Part shown: positions 7,157 to 15,056 of the stretch, piece by piece
Numbering within the stretch: position 1 is the stretch's first letter
Layout of the letters: the number at the start of each line of letters is the position of its first letter
Assembly: GCA_013695055.1 (NCBI GenBank)
Contig: JACDBF010000008.1
Span: 1 to 19,862, forward strand
Reading direction: 5' to 3'
Source of the DNA: Actinomycetota bacterium
GTDB lineage: Bacteria > Actinomycetota > CADDZG01 > WHSQ01
Length of the DNA: 19,862 nt
Program-made: the position numbers and the translations under genes
The notes under the pieces: model-generated
Seen by the model: the letters and a program-made list of their open reading frames with translations, nothing else
What the model was told of the DNA's origin: nothing
Database searches by the model: none

Positions 7157-7852
7157 TCAGGCGCCCGCCAGGGCCCGGGCCCGGGAGAATACGGAGTCGA
7201 GCATGGGCTCGGTGAGCCGCCCCGTGAAAGTGTTCTGCTGGCTCGGGTGGTAGCAGCCGAGCAACTCGTAACGCGCGATCGAAGCCTCGGCGAGGTGGCC
7301 GAAGCGGGGCTTGGGCCTGAGACGCATTCCCGAGACGTGCGCGAGGGTCCTGATCGCCGCGTCCCACGCGAACGCCCCCAAGGCGACGATCACACGCACC
7401 TCTGCCAGCAGCTCCAGCTCTCGGATGAGGTAGGGACTGCAGGCCTCGCGCTCCGCGATGGCCGGCCCGTTCCCCGGCGGAGCGCAGCGGACGGCCGCGG
7501 TCACATATACGCCGGTGAGCTTCAGCCCGTCGCCGCGGTGTAGCGACACCGGCTGGTTCGCGTAACCGGTTCGGTGCAGGGAGGCGAACAACCAGTCGCC
7601 GGAGCGGTCGCCGGTAAAGATGCGGCCGGTGCGATTGCCTCCGTGAGCTGCCGGCGCAAGACCGACGACCAGCACGAGCGCTCCCGGATCGCCCAGGCTC
7701 GGAACCGGCCGGCCCCAATACTCTTGATCCGCGAACGCGGCTCGCTTAACGCGCGCTATCTCCTCTCTCCACGAGACGAGGCGGGGGCATGCCCTGCAGG
7801 AGACGACTTCCTCCATGAGCTGGCTAAGGTCCTCGGAGCGGGCCGAGCTCAC
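7157..7852 (-). CDS. udgB: uracil-DNA glycosylase, family 5 (UdgB type, 4Fe-4S)
   Basis: The 231-residue enzyme removes uracil and other deaminated bases from DNA in base excision repair. Family 5 features are clear: CRACPRLVSWREE near the start, EYWGRPVPSLGDP, motif A GLAPAAHGGNRTGR (64-77), which lacks the polar catalytic residue of other UDG families, and motif B HPSQQNTFTG (202-211). Cys19, Cys22, Cys123 and Cys138 match the expected 4Fe-4S ligands. The GTG at 7852 overlaps the stop of the upstream decarboxylase gene as GTGA, suggesting translational coupling; an ATG at 7816 would still keep all four cysteines and is an alternative. A frame extension to 8077 exists but lies inside the decarboxylase gene. 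It is the last gene of the liv-led block. Its link to amino-acid transport is positional only. Confidence 0.9.
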   Translation of the reverse strand: MSSARSEDLSQLMEEVVSCRACPRLVSWREEIARVKRAAFADQEYWGRPVPSLGDPGALVLVVGLAPAAHGGNRTGRIFTGDRSGDWLFASLHRTGYANQPVSLHRGDGLKLTGVYVTAAVRCAPPGNGPAIAEREACSPYLIRELELLAEVRVIVALGAFAWDAAIRTLAHVSGMRLRPKPRFGHLAEASIARYELLGCYHPSQQNTFTGRLTEPMLDSVFSRARALAGA

Positions 7853-9273
7853 CCGCGTTCGGCGGCGATTTCCGCTGCCGTTTGACGCAGCGTGGACCAC
7901 GCCCGTTCGATGTGCTCGCTCTCGGTGTGCGTTTGACCGACGCACATGCGAAGCACCACGCGCTCGTCCACCCTCGTATGCGTGATGTACATGCGGCCGG
8001 ATGCGTTCACTCGCCTCATGATCTCCTGGGTGACCTCGTCTCCCGCCCGATGGCTGAAGCACACGAGATTGAGCCACGGCGGCGAAACGATCTCGAAATC
8101 GGGATCATCTTCTATCCACTCGACGAGCGCGTGCGTCAGCTCGATGTGCCGCCGCACGAACGCGCGTAAGCCCTCGATCCCGTAGTGACGGATCACGAAC
8201 CACAGCTTCAAAGCGCGAAAGCGCCTCCCGAGAGGTATCTGCCAGTCTCTGTAGTCGATTACGTCCCCCGACTCGGACGCCTCGTTGCGAAGGTATTCGG
8301 GAAGCACGCTCAGAGCGTTGATAAGCGCGGCCCGGTCGCTTACGTAGAAGCAGTCGCAATCGAAGTTGACGAGCATCCACTTGTGCGGGTTGAAACAGTA
8401 GCTGTCGGCGCTCTCGAGGCCATCGTTGACGAAGCGCAGCTCGGGGCAGAGCGCGGCCGTGCCCGCCATCGCCGCATCGACGTGAAGCCACATGCCGTGG
8501 GATTCGCACACCTCGGCGATCTCCGCGACGGGATCAAGGGCGAGAGAGGAAGTCGTGCCGGCCGTCGCCACAACCAGGCAGGGCGTGGCGCCGTCCGCCA
8601 CGTCCCTGGTCACTTGCATGCGTAAGGCATCCGCTTTCATGGCGCCGCTCGCATCGATGGGAACCGCCCGCAAGCTGTCGGACCCCAGGCCCGCGACTCG
8701 CACCGCCTTTTCGACCGAAGAATGGGCCTCGGACGACGAGTAGACGGTGAGCCGCCGGTCGATGCCGGACCGGTTGCAGGCTCCCGAAGTGACGCGCTCG
8801 CGCGCGGCGATGAGCGCGCACAACGTGGCGCTCGATGCCGAGTCCTGAATGACTCCGCCTCCTGGGCCCCGAGACGAGAACCGTTCCGGTAGGTCGAGCA
8901 GCTCGACGAGCCAGTCGAGCATGTGCGTCTCGAGCTCCGTGCACGCCGGGCTCGTCGTCCACAGCATCCCCTGGACACCCAAGCCTGCGGACAGGAGCTC
9001 GCCGAGAATTGCCGGGCCGGACGCGTTGGCCGGGAAGTAGGCGAAGAAGGTGGGCGACTGCCAGTGGGTTATCCCAGGCAGCACTATCTCGTCGACGTCG
9101 CGCAGCATGGCTTCGAACGGCTCGCCCATCTCGGGAGGATGCTGGGGAAGCCGGGCGCGCACCTCTCCGGGCTCGGAACGGGAAAGCACTGGATGGGTCT
9201 CGACCGACTCCATGTAGCCGGCGATCCAGTCGATGACCGCGCGCCCGTGACGGCGGAAGTCGTCCGGGGACAT
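7849..9273 (-). CDS. pyridoxal-phosphate-dependent aromatic-L-amino-acid decarboxylase (group II)
   Basis: The product has 474 residues, the usual length of DDC/TDC-type enzymes. Family marks are ITHWQSPTFFAYFPANAS (substrate-binding N-terminal region), SPACTELETHMLDWL, AHSSVEKA with His184 stacking on the cofactor, HVDAAMAGTAALCPELR with Asp266, NPHKWM with Lys298 as the Schiff-base lysine, and DYRDWQIPLGRRFRALKLWF. It would convert an aromatic amino acid (Phe, Tyr, Trp or DOPA) into its amine and CO2; some relatives are aromatic aldehyde synthases, and which one applies cannot be read by eye. The ATG at 9273 fits the family N-terminus MSPDDFRRHG; only a weak ribosome site is seen. The open frame to 9780 is a shadow of livF. 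The gap to the livF stop is 38 bases, and its own stop overlaps the udg start. This suggests use of what the Liv system imports. Confidence 0.92.
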   Translation of the reverse strand: MSPDDFRRHGRAVIDWIAGYMESVETHPVLSRSEPGEVRARLPQHPPEMGEPFEAMLRDVDEIVLPGITHWQSPTFFAYFPANASGPAILGELLSAGLGVQGMLWTTSPACTELETHMLDWLVELLDLPERFSSRGPGGGVIQDSASSATLCALIAARERVTSGACNRSGIDRRLTVYSSSEAHSSVEKAVRVAGLGSDSLRAVPIDASGAMKADALRMQVTRDVADGATPCLVVATAGTTSSLALDPVAEIAEVCESHGMWLHVDAAMAGTAALCPELRFVNDGLESADSYCFNPHKWMLVNFDCDCFYVSDRAALINALSVLPEYLRNEASESGDVIDYRDWQIPLGRRFRALKLWFVIRHYGIEGLRAFVRRHIELTHALVEWIEDDPDFEIVSPPWLNLVCFSHRAGDEVTQEIMRRVNASGRMYITHTRVDERVVLRMCVGQTHTESEHIERAWSTLRQTAAEIAAERG

Positions 9274-9311
9274 GTGCTCGCCCGGGGATGAGCGGATCGG
9301 TGTCTCCGCGG

Positions 9312-10025
9312 TCAGCTCTCGCCCAGATAGGCCTTGCGGACCTGATCGTTCCCGAGGAGCTTCTTGGCGTCGTCCTCGAGAACGATCTCGCCCGACTCGA
9401 GCACGTAGCCCCGGTCGGCGATCTGCAGCGCGAGATGCGCGTTTTGCTCGACGAGGAGAATCGTGGTCCCCTGCGAGTGGATGTCCCCCAGCAGCTCGAA
9501 GATCTTTTCGACGAACTTGGGGGCAAGGCCCATCGAGGGCTCGTCCAACATGAGGAGCTTCGGCTCCGACATCAGCGCGCGACCGATGGCGAGCATCTGC
9601 TGCTCTCCGCCCGACAGAGTCCCGCCCGCCTGCTTCTGACGTTCCTTCAGCACGGGAAAAAGATCGAAGACCCGGTCCACGTCCGCCTGCTTGGCGCTGC
9701 CGCGCGCAAAGGCGCCCATCACCAAGTTCTCGCGGACGCTCATTCTCGGAAAGATGCGGCGGCCCTCGGGGGCCTGACACACTCCCAGCTCCACGACCTC
9801 GTGCGCCGGCAGGTTGTCGATGCGCTCGCCCGCGAACGAGATCGTCCCTCCGGACGGGCGCTTGATCCCCGAGATGGTGGTCAGAGTCGTCGTCTTCCCG
9901 GCCCCGTTCCCGCCGATCAACGTCACGAGCTCCCCGTCGGCCACGTTGAAGGAGATGCCTCGCACCGCTTCAATCCCACCGTACCGAACCACGACATCTT
10001 GAAGCTCGAGCAGGTCATCGGTCAT
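9312..10025 (-). CDS. livF: branched-chain amino acid ABC transporter ATP-binding protein LivF
   Basis: This 237-residue ABC ATPase is of the LivF type. Walker A is GGNGAGKTTT, followed by the family signature segment QAPEGRRIFPRMSVRENL, the ABC signature LSGGEQQM, Walker B LLMLDEPSMGLAP, and the switch histidine replaced by LLVEQNAHLAL, where Gln-Asn is usual for LivF. It pairs with LivG to drive LivHM. The ATG at 10025 overlaps the livG stop by four bases (ATGA), so the two are coupled. In this family the substrate may be Leu/Ile/Val, other hydrophobic amino acids or urea; the adjacent aromatic decarboxylase makes an aromatic or hydrophobic substrate plausible. Confidence 0.94.
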   Translation of the reverse strand: MTDDLLELQDVVVRYGGIEAVRGISFNVADGELVTLIGGNGAGKTTTLTTISGIKRPSGGTISFAGERIDNLPAHEVVELGVCQAPEGRRIFPRMSVRENLVMGAFARGSAKQADVDRVFDLFPVLKERQKQAGGTLSGGEQQMLAIGRALMSEPKLLMLDEPSMGLAPKFVEKIFELLGDIHSQGTTILLVEQNAHLALQIADRGYVLESGEIVLEDDAKKLLGNDQVRKAYLGES

Positions 10026-10906
10026 CGCTCGTGGTCCGTGGGAGTCCCGGCGATCTCCGAGCCGTCAACCTCGCTGCTCCGGCGAGGAGTAGAGGATGGC
10101 GTTGTCTCTTCGGCCGCCCCGCTCCCGAGATAGGCCTCGACGACCTTGGGGTCTTTCTGCACACTGGCGGGAGCGCCATCCGCTATCTTCACGCCGTAAT
10201 CGAGCACCGCGACTTGATCGCAGATGCCCATCACGACCTTCATGTCGTGCTCGATGATGAGAATCGTCACGTTCTCGTCTCGGATCTTCGAGATGAGCTC
10301 CATCAGGCTGGCCTTCTCCGTCGGGTTCATCCCGGCCGCCGGCTCGTCCAGAAGCAGCAGCTTGGGCTTGGTCGCAAGGGCGCGGGCGATCTCGACCCGT
10401 CGTTGATCGCCGTAGGAAAGATTCCCGGCGACTTCGTTCGCGTACTTGTGAATGCCCACGAATTCGAGCGCGTTCTCAGCCTCCTCCTGGCCCTCGGCTT
10501 CCTCACGCCGAAGCCGCGGCGTGCGAAAGATCGCGTCCAGCACATTCGTGTGGTGGTGGGCGTCCGTTCCGACGATCACGTTTTCCAACGCCGTCATGTT
10601 CTGGAACAACCTGATGTTTTGAAACGTGCGGCCGATGCCGCCCTTGGTGATCTCGAAGGGCCGCCGCTGCCTGTTCCACACGCCTAACCTCTTGGCCTCC
10701 AGCAGTGGCAGGCCATCGAAGACGATCGCGCCCTTTGTCGGAGCGAAGATGCCGGTCATGAGGTTGAAAAAGGTCGTCTTGCCCGCTCCGTTGGGGCCGA
10801 TCAGGCCTCGGATCTGATCCTTCTCTATGGTCAGATCGACGTCCTTGACGGCAGTCAGACCCCCGAACTGCTTGGTGACGCCCTTCGTCTCGAGCAATCC
10901 CGGCAC
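10022..10906 (-). CDS. livG: branched-chain amino acid ABC transporter ATP-binding protein LivG
   Basis: The 294-residue ATPase contains Walker A GPNGAGKTTFFNLMTG, the LivG-typical FEITKGGIGRTFQNIRLF with its Q-loop, signature LSYGDQRRVEIARAL, Walker B LLLLDEPAAGMNPTE, and ILIIEHDMKVVMGICD with the switch histidine. A Ser/Thr-rich tail of about 30 residues (AEETTPSSTPRRSSEVDG...) follows the last conserved block YLGSG and is not part of the fold. Translation starts at GTG 10906, which shares one base with the livM stop (TAGTG); AGGAG lies six bases in front. It forms the second motor subunit of the Liv importer. Confidence 0.94.
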   Translation of the reverse strand: MPGLLETKGVTKQFGGLTAVKDVDLTIEKDQIRGLIGPNGAGKTTFFNLMTGIFAPTKGAIVFDGLPLLEAKRLGVWNRQRRPFEITKGGIGRTFQNIRLFQNMTALENVIVGTDAHHHTNVLDAIFRTPRLRREEAEGQEEAENALEFVGIHKYANEVAGNLSYGDQRRVEIARALATKPKLLLLDEPAAGMNPTEKASLMELISKIRDENVTILIIEHDMKVVMGICDQVAVLDYGVKIADGAPASVQKDPKVVEAYLGSGAAEETTPSSTPRRSSEVDGSEIAGTPTDHER

Positions 10907-12168
10907 TAAGAGCTCCTAGCATGAGCTGGGTCGAGGATCTCGGCTTGCCCTCCACCGACCAGCTCCGCCTTTCGTCGCTTGGATGGGACGAGTCCTTGGG
11001 GCCTGAAGATCATGATGACGACCAGCACGAACCCGAAGAGAAAGAAACGGTACTCGTCCTGCTCCCGCAACAGCGCGTCGGGAATTATCACCAGGGCCGC
11101 CGCACCCACGATCGATCCGGCGATGGATCCCATCCCACCCAACACGACCATGGACAAGATGAGGATGGATTGTATGAGGCTGAACGTCGGTGGATTTATG
11201 AAGTTGACCTGCTCGGCATATATGACGCCGCCCACTCCTGCGGTGCATGCGCCGATCGCAAACGCCGCCAGCTTCATGCGCACTACGGGCACGCCCATGG
11301 CTGCGGCCGCCACCTCGTCTTCGCGGATTGCGACCCACGCTCTTCCGATGCGAGAATCATCGAGCTTGCGAATGGCGATTATCCATAGAATGACAAGGGC
11401 CAAAAGAAGCCAGTAGTACTTGGTGTCGAGAAGAGTCCCCCACACGAGCTCGGCATCTCCCACTCTTATCTCTGGATGCGGAATCGAGCGGACCCCTCTC
11501 GGCCCACCGGTCACCGAAGTGAGATTGTTGGCCGTGATCCGCAGGATCTCCCCGAAGCCCAGCGTCACGATCGCCAGGTAGTCACCGCGCAGTCGCAATG
11601 TTGGCGAGCCAAGGGCGATGCCGGTGACTATTGCAACTCCCAGGGCGATGGCCAAGATGAGCCACATCCACATCTGCCAGACCGGTTCCTGAACCTCCGT
11701 GAACGAGGCGCCTTGCTGGATCTTCTCCGAGTAATCCTGAGCTCCCGTCAGGATGGCGGCCGTGTATGAGCCCATGAGCCAGAAAGCGACATAGCCAAGA
11801 TCCAACAGGCCCGCGAAACCGACCACCACGTTCAGACCCAATGCAAACAACGAGAAAAGCATCACGCGCGCCAGGACGCTTCCGCTGGTGGCTTGATCCA
11901 GCTCGCTGGGCAGATCGACGACCTCCCCGAGAAGTGGCAAGAATGCAATCACCGCTATGAGGAGGATCGACAAACCGGGATAGGAGACTTTGCTGTGCTC
12001 GTCCAACCAGGCTCGGAGCGCCCGCCACCGAGACGTAATAGGTTCGGCGTCCTTGGCGATCACCTCCCTCAGCTTGCCGCGCGCGGACGACCTCTGCGCG
12101 CGCATCCTCTGCAGGCGTTCTCGGTAGCTTCTTTGAAGCTCCCGCTGCCGTTCGCTCATGTCAGGCAC
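10906..12168 (-). CDS. livM: branched-chain amino acid ABC transporter permease LivM
   Basis: The 420-residue permease starts at GTG 12168, overlapping livH by eight bases, or at ATG 12159, one base after the livH stop. A long hydrophilic, Arg-rich N-terminus of about 70 residues (SERQRELQRSYRERLQRMRA...) precedes the membrane part, longer than in E. coli LivM families without it. Core LivM marks are FALGLNVVVGFAGLLDLGYVAFW, LRLRGDYLAIVTLGFGEILRI, TGGPRGVRSIPHPEI, and the EAA-like loop RAWVAIREDEVAAAAMGVPVVRMK, which contacts the ATPases. The end FRPQGLVPSKRRKAEL is also typical. With LivH it forms the channel. The basic N-terminus could be a cytoplasmic regulatory tail; that is an inference. 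Confidence 0.93.
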   Translation of the reverse strand: MPDMSERQRELQRSYRERLQRMRAQRSSARGKLREVIAKDAEPITSRWRALRAWLDEHSKVSYPGLSILLIAVIAFLPLLGEVVDLPSELDQATSGSVLARVMLFSLFALGLNVVVGFAGLLDLGYVAFWLMGSYTAAILTGAQDYSEKIQQGASFTEVQEPVWQMWMWLILAIALGVAIVTGIALGSPTLRLRGDYLAIVTLGFGEILRITANNLTSVTGGPRGVRSIPHPEIRVGDAELVWGTLLDTKYYWLLLALVILWIIAIRKLDDSRIGRAWVAIREDEVAAAAMGVPVVRMKLAAFAIGACTAGVGGVIYAEQVNFINPPTFSLIQSILILSMVVLGGMGSIAGSIVGAAALVIIPDALLREQDEYRFFLFGFVLVVIMIFRPQGLVPSKRRKAELVGGGQAEILDPAHARSS

Positions 12169-13339
12169 CTACCTGTTCGCCGAGGATGCCGGTGGGCCGG
12201 AACATGAGGACGGCGACCAGGACCACGAAGGCGGTCACATCTATCCACTGCGTCCCGATGCACGGGACCGCGTATGCTTCCACCAGTCCCAGGAGCAAAC
12301 CGCCCAACATGGCTCCGCGAATGTTGCCGATACCGCCCAGGACCGCCGCTACGAAGGCCTTGATGCCCGGCTTGAAGCCGATGAACCAGAAGGCAGGCGC
12401 CCCGAGGACGATTTGATAAAGAAGTCCGGCGGCTCCTGCCATGAGTCCGCCGACCAAAAAAGTAACGACGACGACTCGGTTGATGTTGACGCCCATGAGA
12501 GACGCCGCCTCGGAGTCCTGGGCCACCGCCCTGATCCCCCTGCCCATACGCGTCCTGCGGACGAACGCATCGAGTATTACGAGCATGACCACAGTCACTA
12601 CGACGACCATGATGCGCTTGTTGCTGATCGGCGCGCCGAACAAAGTGAACACCGTCGACGTAGAAAAGAGCTCCGGCACCGACTGGGGAGTCGGGCCCAG
12701 GATGTCGGGCAGCTTGATGACGAGGATTGCACCCAGGATCAGCGTCGCGATCGCTCCGAGGCCGGCAAGAGTGCCGGCGTCTACCCAGCCCTCTTCCCCT
12801 CTACGAGTCCCCGTTACCAGAAGACCGATCGCGACCACGGCGAGAAAACCGCCGATAATCAGCAGCGGGGTGCCGAGCGGGTCGGCGATCCCGCGAATGG
12901 GAAACAGATAGTGCTGCCCGTCCATGAGCACGAACAAATACTGAATGAACAACGATGCGCCGATCGCGCTGATCAGGAAAGAGAGCCGCGGCGCATGTCG
13001 TTTTCGGAGTGGCCGGTACGCAAGGCGCTCGAGAAGGACCGCCAGCGCCCCCGACGCGGCCATACAGCAGAGAAGTACTCCTATGAGAATGAAAATTACG
13101 GCGATTCCAGTCGCGGGATCTCCGTCGGTCACCCCAAAGGCGGGAATCGCGTAGAGCGCGGCGACGGTGGAGACCATGAACACTTCGGAGTGGGCGAAGT
13201 TGATCAGCTGCAACACACCGTACACCATCGTGTATCCGAGGGCGATCATCGCGTAGATCGATCCCAGCGTTAAGCCGTTGCGCGTCTGCGCCCAGAACTG
13301 ATCGGCAACGTTGGTTGCACAATCTGCTAAGAAGTCCAT
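12161..13339 (-). CDS. livH: branched-chain amino acid ABC transporter permease LivH, with an extra two-helix insertion
   Basis: The ATG at 13339 has AGGAG four bases in front and gives 392 residues. The TTG at 13369 falls in the terminator hairpin and is rejected. LivH marks are GLTLGSIYAMIALGYTMVYG, LINFAHSEVFM, the EAA-like loop GRGIRAVAQDSEAASLMGVN, and FKPGIKAFVAAVLGGIGNIRGA. Typical LivH proteins have about 290-310 residues. The extra length is mainly at about 155-215, between the PIRGIADP block and VFTLFGAPISN, and contains two additional hydrophobic stretches (about 158-176 and 190-210) separated by a charged loop (TRRGEEGWVD). This insertion keeps the membrane topology even. It is followed by livM with an 8-base (or 1-base gap) junction. 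Confidence 0.92.
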   Translation of the reverse strand: MDFLADCATNVADQFWAQTRNGLTLGSIYAMIALGYTMVYGVLQLINFAHSEVFMVSTVAALYAIPAFGVTDGDPATGIAVIFILIGVLLCCMAASGALAVLLERLAYRPLRKRHAPRLSFLISAIGASLFIQYLFVLMDGQHYLFPIRGIADPLGTPLLIIGGFLAVVAIGLLVTGTRRGEEGWVDAGTLAGLGAIATLILGAILVIKLPDILGPTPQSVPELFSTSTVFTLFGAPISNKRIMVVVVTVVMLVILDAFVRRTRMGRGIRAVAQDSEAASLMGVNINRVVVVTFLVGGLMAGAAGLLYQIVLGAPAFWFIGFKPGIKAFVAAVLGGIGNIRGAMLGGLLLGLVEAYAVPCIGTQWIDVTAFVVLVAVLMFRPTGILGEQVGA

Positions 13340-13367
13340 GCGTCTCCTAGAGACCGCCGTTACAGGC

Positions 13368-13398
13368 AAAGGGGCAGGTCTTCACGACCTGCCCCTTT
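13368..13398 (-). terminator. 13-bp hairpin between livK and livH (partial terminator/attenuator)
   Basis: Arms 13368-13380 (AAAGGGGCAGGTC on the plus strand) and 13386-13398 are perfect reverse complements around a five-base loop (TTCAC). On the minus strand the stem ends in CCCCTTT followed by GCC, so the U-run is short and termination should be incomplete. It lies 34 bases after the livK stop and 28 bases before the livH start. Such hairpins after a binding-protein gene usually raise its transcript above the membrane genes by early termination or 3'-end protection. Confidence 0.75.
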
Positions 13399-13432
13399 CT
13401 CCTACCACCTCGAGTTACCGCTCCCCCGAAAG

Positions 13433-14650
13433 CTAGCTCCCTAAGGCCTCCGCCGCGGTGCCGAGCGGGTTGATCTCGCCGCCGTTCACCTCGTAGAGGT
13501 AGAAGAGCGTCTCGACCTCTTCGCTGAGCTCGTGCGTCTCGTCCCACGCGTACGTCTTGGCTTCCCCATCGAAGGACCCTTCGCCCCCGACGAGCGAGTC
13601 CAAGTATTCCTTTATGGCGGTTCGGATCTCCTCCGGGTCTTCCAGACCGTCCTCGCGGGCCTGCTTTATGCCTTCCCCGAACATGCTCGCGACGTCGTAT
13701 CCCTCGCCCGCATAGATCGGCACCGAGGAAGCATCGCCGCCGACCTCGGTGTTGTACTTGTCGACGAAGTCGCCGCCGATGTTCGTCGGTGCAATCAACG
13801 TGACGTTGTCGGCGCCGGCGCCGGCTAAGTCGATGAAGGTGGACGACAGGGAGCCGTCGCCCGACATCATGGGAATGTCGACGCCAGCGTCGCGGGCCTG
13901 CTTGACGATCTTGCCGAAGTCGGCGTCATAACCGCCGAAGAAGAAGGCTTCGGCTCCGGCCGCCTCGATCGCGCTGATCAGCGACGAATAGTCGTCCGCG
14001 CCGGCTTCGACGCCTTCGAAACCAACCTGCTCGACGCCCCCCTGGTCGGCGGTGTCCCGCACCGTCTCGGCAAGAGGCTGGCCGTAGTCGCTCTTGTCGT
14101 GCGCCACGAACAGGTTTGCCGGCTTCAGACTCTCGGCGATGTAGGTGCCGGCGAGCCCGCCCTGGCCCGCGTCGTTCCCGCACCCCCGGTACCAGTACTC
14201 CCAGCCTTCCTCGCCGAGGCTGGTCGCGGTTGCGGACGGAGTCACGAAGGGGATTCCCGCCTCGTCGTAAGTGTCGCCCGACGCGGCCGATTCCCCTGAG
14301 AAGCCGGGCCCGATTATCGCCACGGTGTCCGGGTTGGTCGAGGCTTTCTCGACGACGGGAGGAGCGTTGGCCGGGTCACCTTGGGTGTCGCCTTGCTCCA
14401 GCGTGATCTCCGCGGGAAAGCTCTCGTCGGCGTTCAGCTCGTCGATCCGAATCTGGGCCCCCTGAAAGGAGGGAGTTATCAGGTAGCTGTAAGGGCCGGA
14501 AAGGGCGCCTTGAAAAGTGATGGAAAGGGGGATCTTCTCGAGATCCGACCCCCCGGAGCCGGAGCCTCCCTCGTCGTCCCCGCCTCCGCAAGCGGCGCCC
14601 ACCAGCGCCAAAACCAGGACGGATGCGATAGTTGCAAGCCTTCGCTTCAC
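13433..14650 (-). CDS. livK: branched-chain/hydrophobic amino acid ABC transporter substrate-binding lipoprotein LivK
   Basis: The type I periplasmic-binding-fold protein (Peripla_BP_6 family) has 405 residues. The GTG at 14650, with GGGGGAG five bases upstream, gives a lipoprotein signal (M)KRRLATIASVLVLALVGAAC and a Gly/Asp/Ser linker. The longer frame to 14833 lacks support. Landmarks are IPLSITFQGALSGPYSYL (first strand and ligand loop), AIIGPGFSGESAASGDTYDEAGIPFVTPSAT (the conserved ligand site segment), NLFVAHDKSDYGQPLAETV, and AEAFFFGGYDADFGKIVKQARDAG. It delivers substrate to LivHM. The gene leads the liv block and is separated from livH by a hairpin. The substrate cannot be read from sequence; the decarboxylase downstream hints at aromatic amino acids. 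Confidence 0.93.
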   Translation of the reverse strand: MKRRLATIASVLVLALVGAACGGGDDEGGSGSGGSDLEKIPLSITFQGALSGPYSYLITPSFQGAQIRIDELNADESFPAEITLEQGDTQGDPANAPPVVEKASTNPDTVAIIGPGFSGESAASGDTYDEAGIPFVTPSATATSLGEEGWEYWYRGCGNDAGQGGLAGTYIAESLKPANLFVAHDKSDYGQPLAETVRDTADQGGVEQVGFEGVEAGADDYSSLISAIEAAGAEAFFFGGYDADFGKIVKQARDAGVDIPMMSGDGSLSSTFIDLAGAGADNVTLIAPTNIGGDFVDKYNTEVGGDASSVPIYAGEGYDVASMFGEGIKQAREDGLEDPEEIRTAIKEYLDSLVGGEGSFDGEAKTYAWDETHELSEEVETLFYLYEVNGGEINPLGTAAEALGS

Positions 14651-14736
14651 AGTTCTCCCCCTTGTTCGTTCTAATCCGAGCCCGATCCAAGCCCGTTCAC
14701 GGTTGCGCGCGCCCACTACCTCGATCGTAGCCGCAC

Positions 14737-14742
14737 ATTCTA
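14737..14742 (-). promoter_or_regulatory. candidate -10 box for livK
   Basis: TAGAAT on the minus strand (five of six to TATAAT) lies about 87 bases before the livK GTG. A second similar stretch, GGATTAGAAC, occurs nearer the gene, so the pattern GGNTTAGAA is present twice in this 130-base intergenic region. No clear -35 is seen for either. Confidence 0.35.
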
Positions 14743-14780
14743 ACCCTGAAGTCCCGCCCCTTGCTGATTCTTCGCTGGCG

Positions 14781-15056
14781 CTAGCCCAGCATGCGATCGA
14801 GCAGGCGATCTTGCTCGGCCAGCAGCTCTGCAACCTCGGCCGCCACGCGCTCTCGCTCCCGCCTCATCCGGTCGTAGTCGTCGCGCGCTACCCGAAAGGC
14901 GCGGTCGGCGAGGGGCGTCTCGGACACGAGCATGCGAGTCTTGGCGTCCTCGAGGACGTCCGTCTGGAAAACGAGTTGCTCTTCGACGATGCGCAAGTCG
15001 GCGCGCGCCCGGCTCAACCGGTCGCCGAGCTCGGAGAGGCTCCTCTCGATCTGCAT
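14781..15056 (-). CDS. small coiled-coil protein of unknown function
   Basis: From the ATG at 15056 it has 91 residues, starting MQIERSLSELGDRLSRARAD and ending AELLAEQDRLLDRMLG. It is almost entirely charged helix with heptad-like Leu/Val spacing in two stretches, joined by the segment MLVSETPLADRAFRVARDDY, so it probably folds as a helical hairpin or coiled coil. There is no signal peptide, membrane segment or cysteine. It resembles a small conserved hypothetical family I recall from actinobacterial genomes; no function is known to me. A perfect TATAAT ends nine bases before the ATG, so the mRNA would be almost leaderless. The upstream frame to 15194 crosses a tRNA antisense and is rejected. 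Its first 43 bases overlap the open tail of the histidine kinase frame. Confidence 0.72.
   Translation of the reverse strand: MQIERSLSELGDRLSRARADLRIVEEQLVFQTDVLEDAKTRMLVSETPLADRAFRVARDDYDRMRRERERVAAEVAELLAEQDRLLDRMLG

Noticed and set aside
7853..8077. N-terminal extension of the uracil-DNA glycosylase frame
   Set aside because: It is contained in the decarboxylase gene and resembles no UDG sequence; the GTGA overlap gives a natural start at 7852.
9274..9780. N-terminal extension of the decarboxylase frame
   Set aside because: It lies inside livF in another frame and has low-complexity Arg/Gly-rich composition; the family N-terminus MSPDDFRRHG begins at 9273.
12158..13273. 371-codon plus-strand open frame opposite livH
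   Set aside because: Its sequence is the His/Asp/Arg-rich shadow of a membrane-protein gene, and the livH frame has clear family motifs.
13340..13369. TTG start for livH at 13369
   Set aside because: It falls in the terminator hairpin; the ATG at 13339 has AGGAG at proper spacing.
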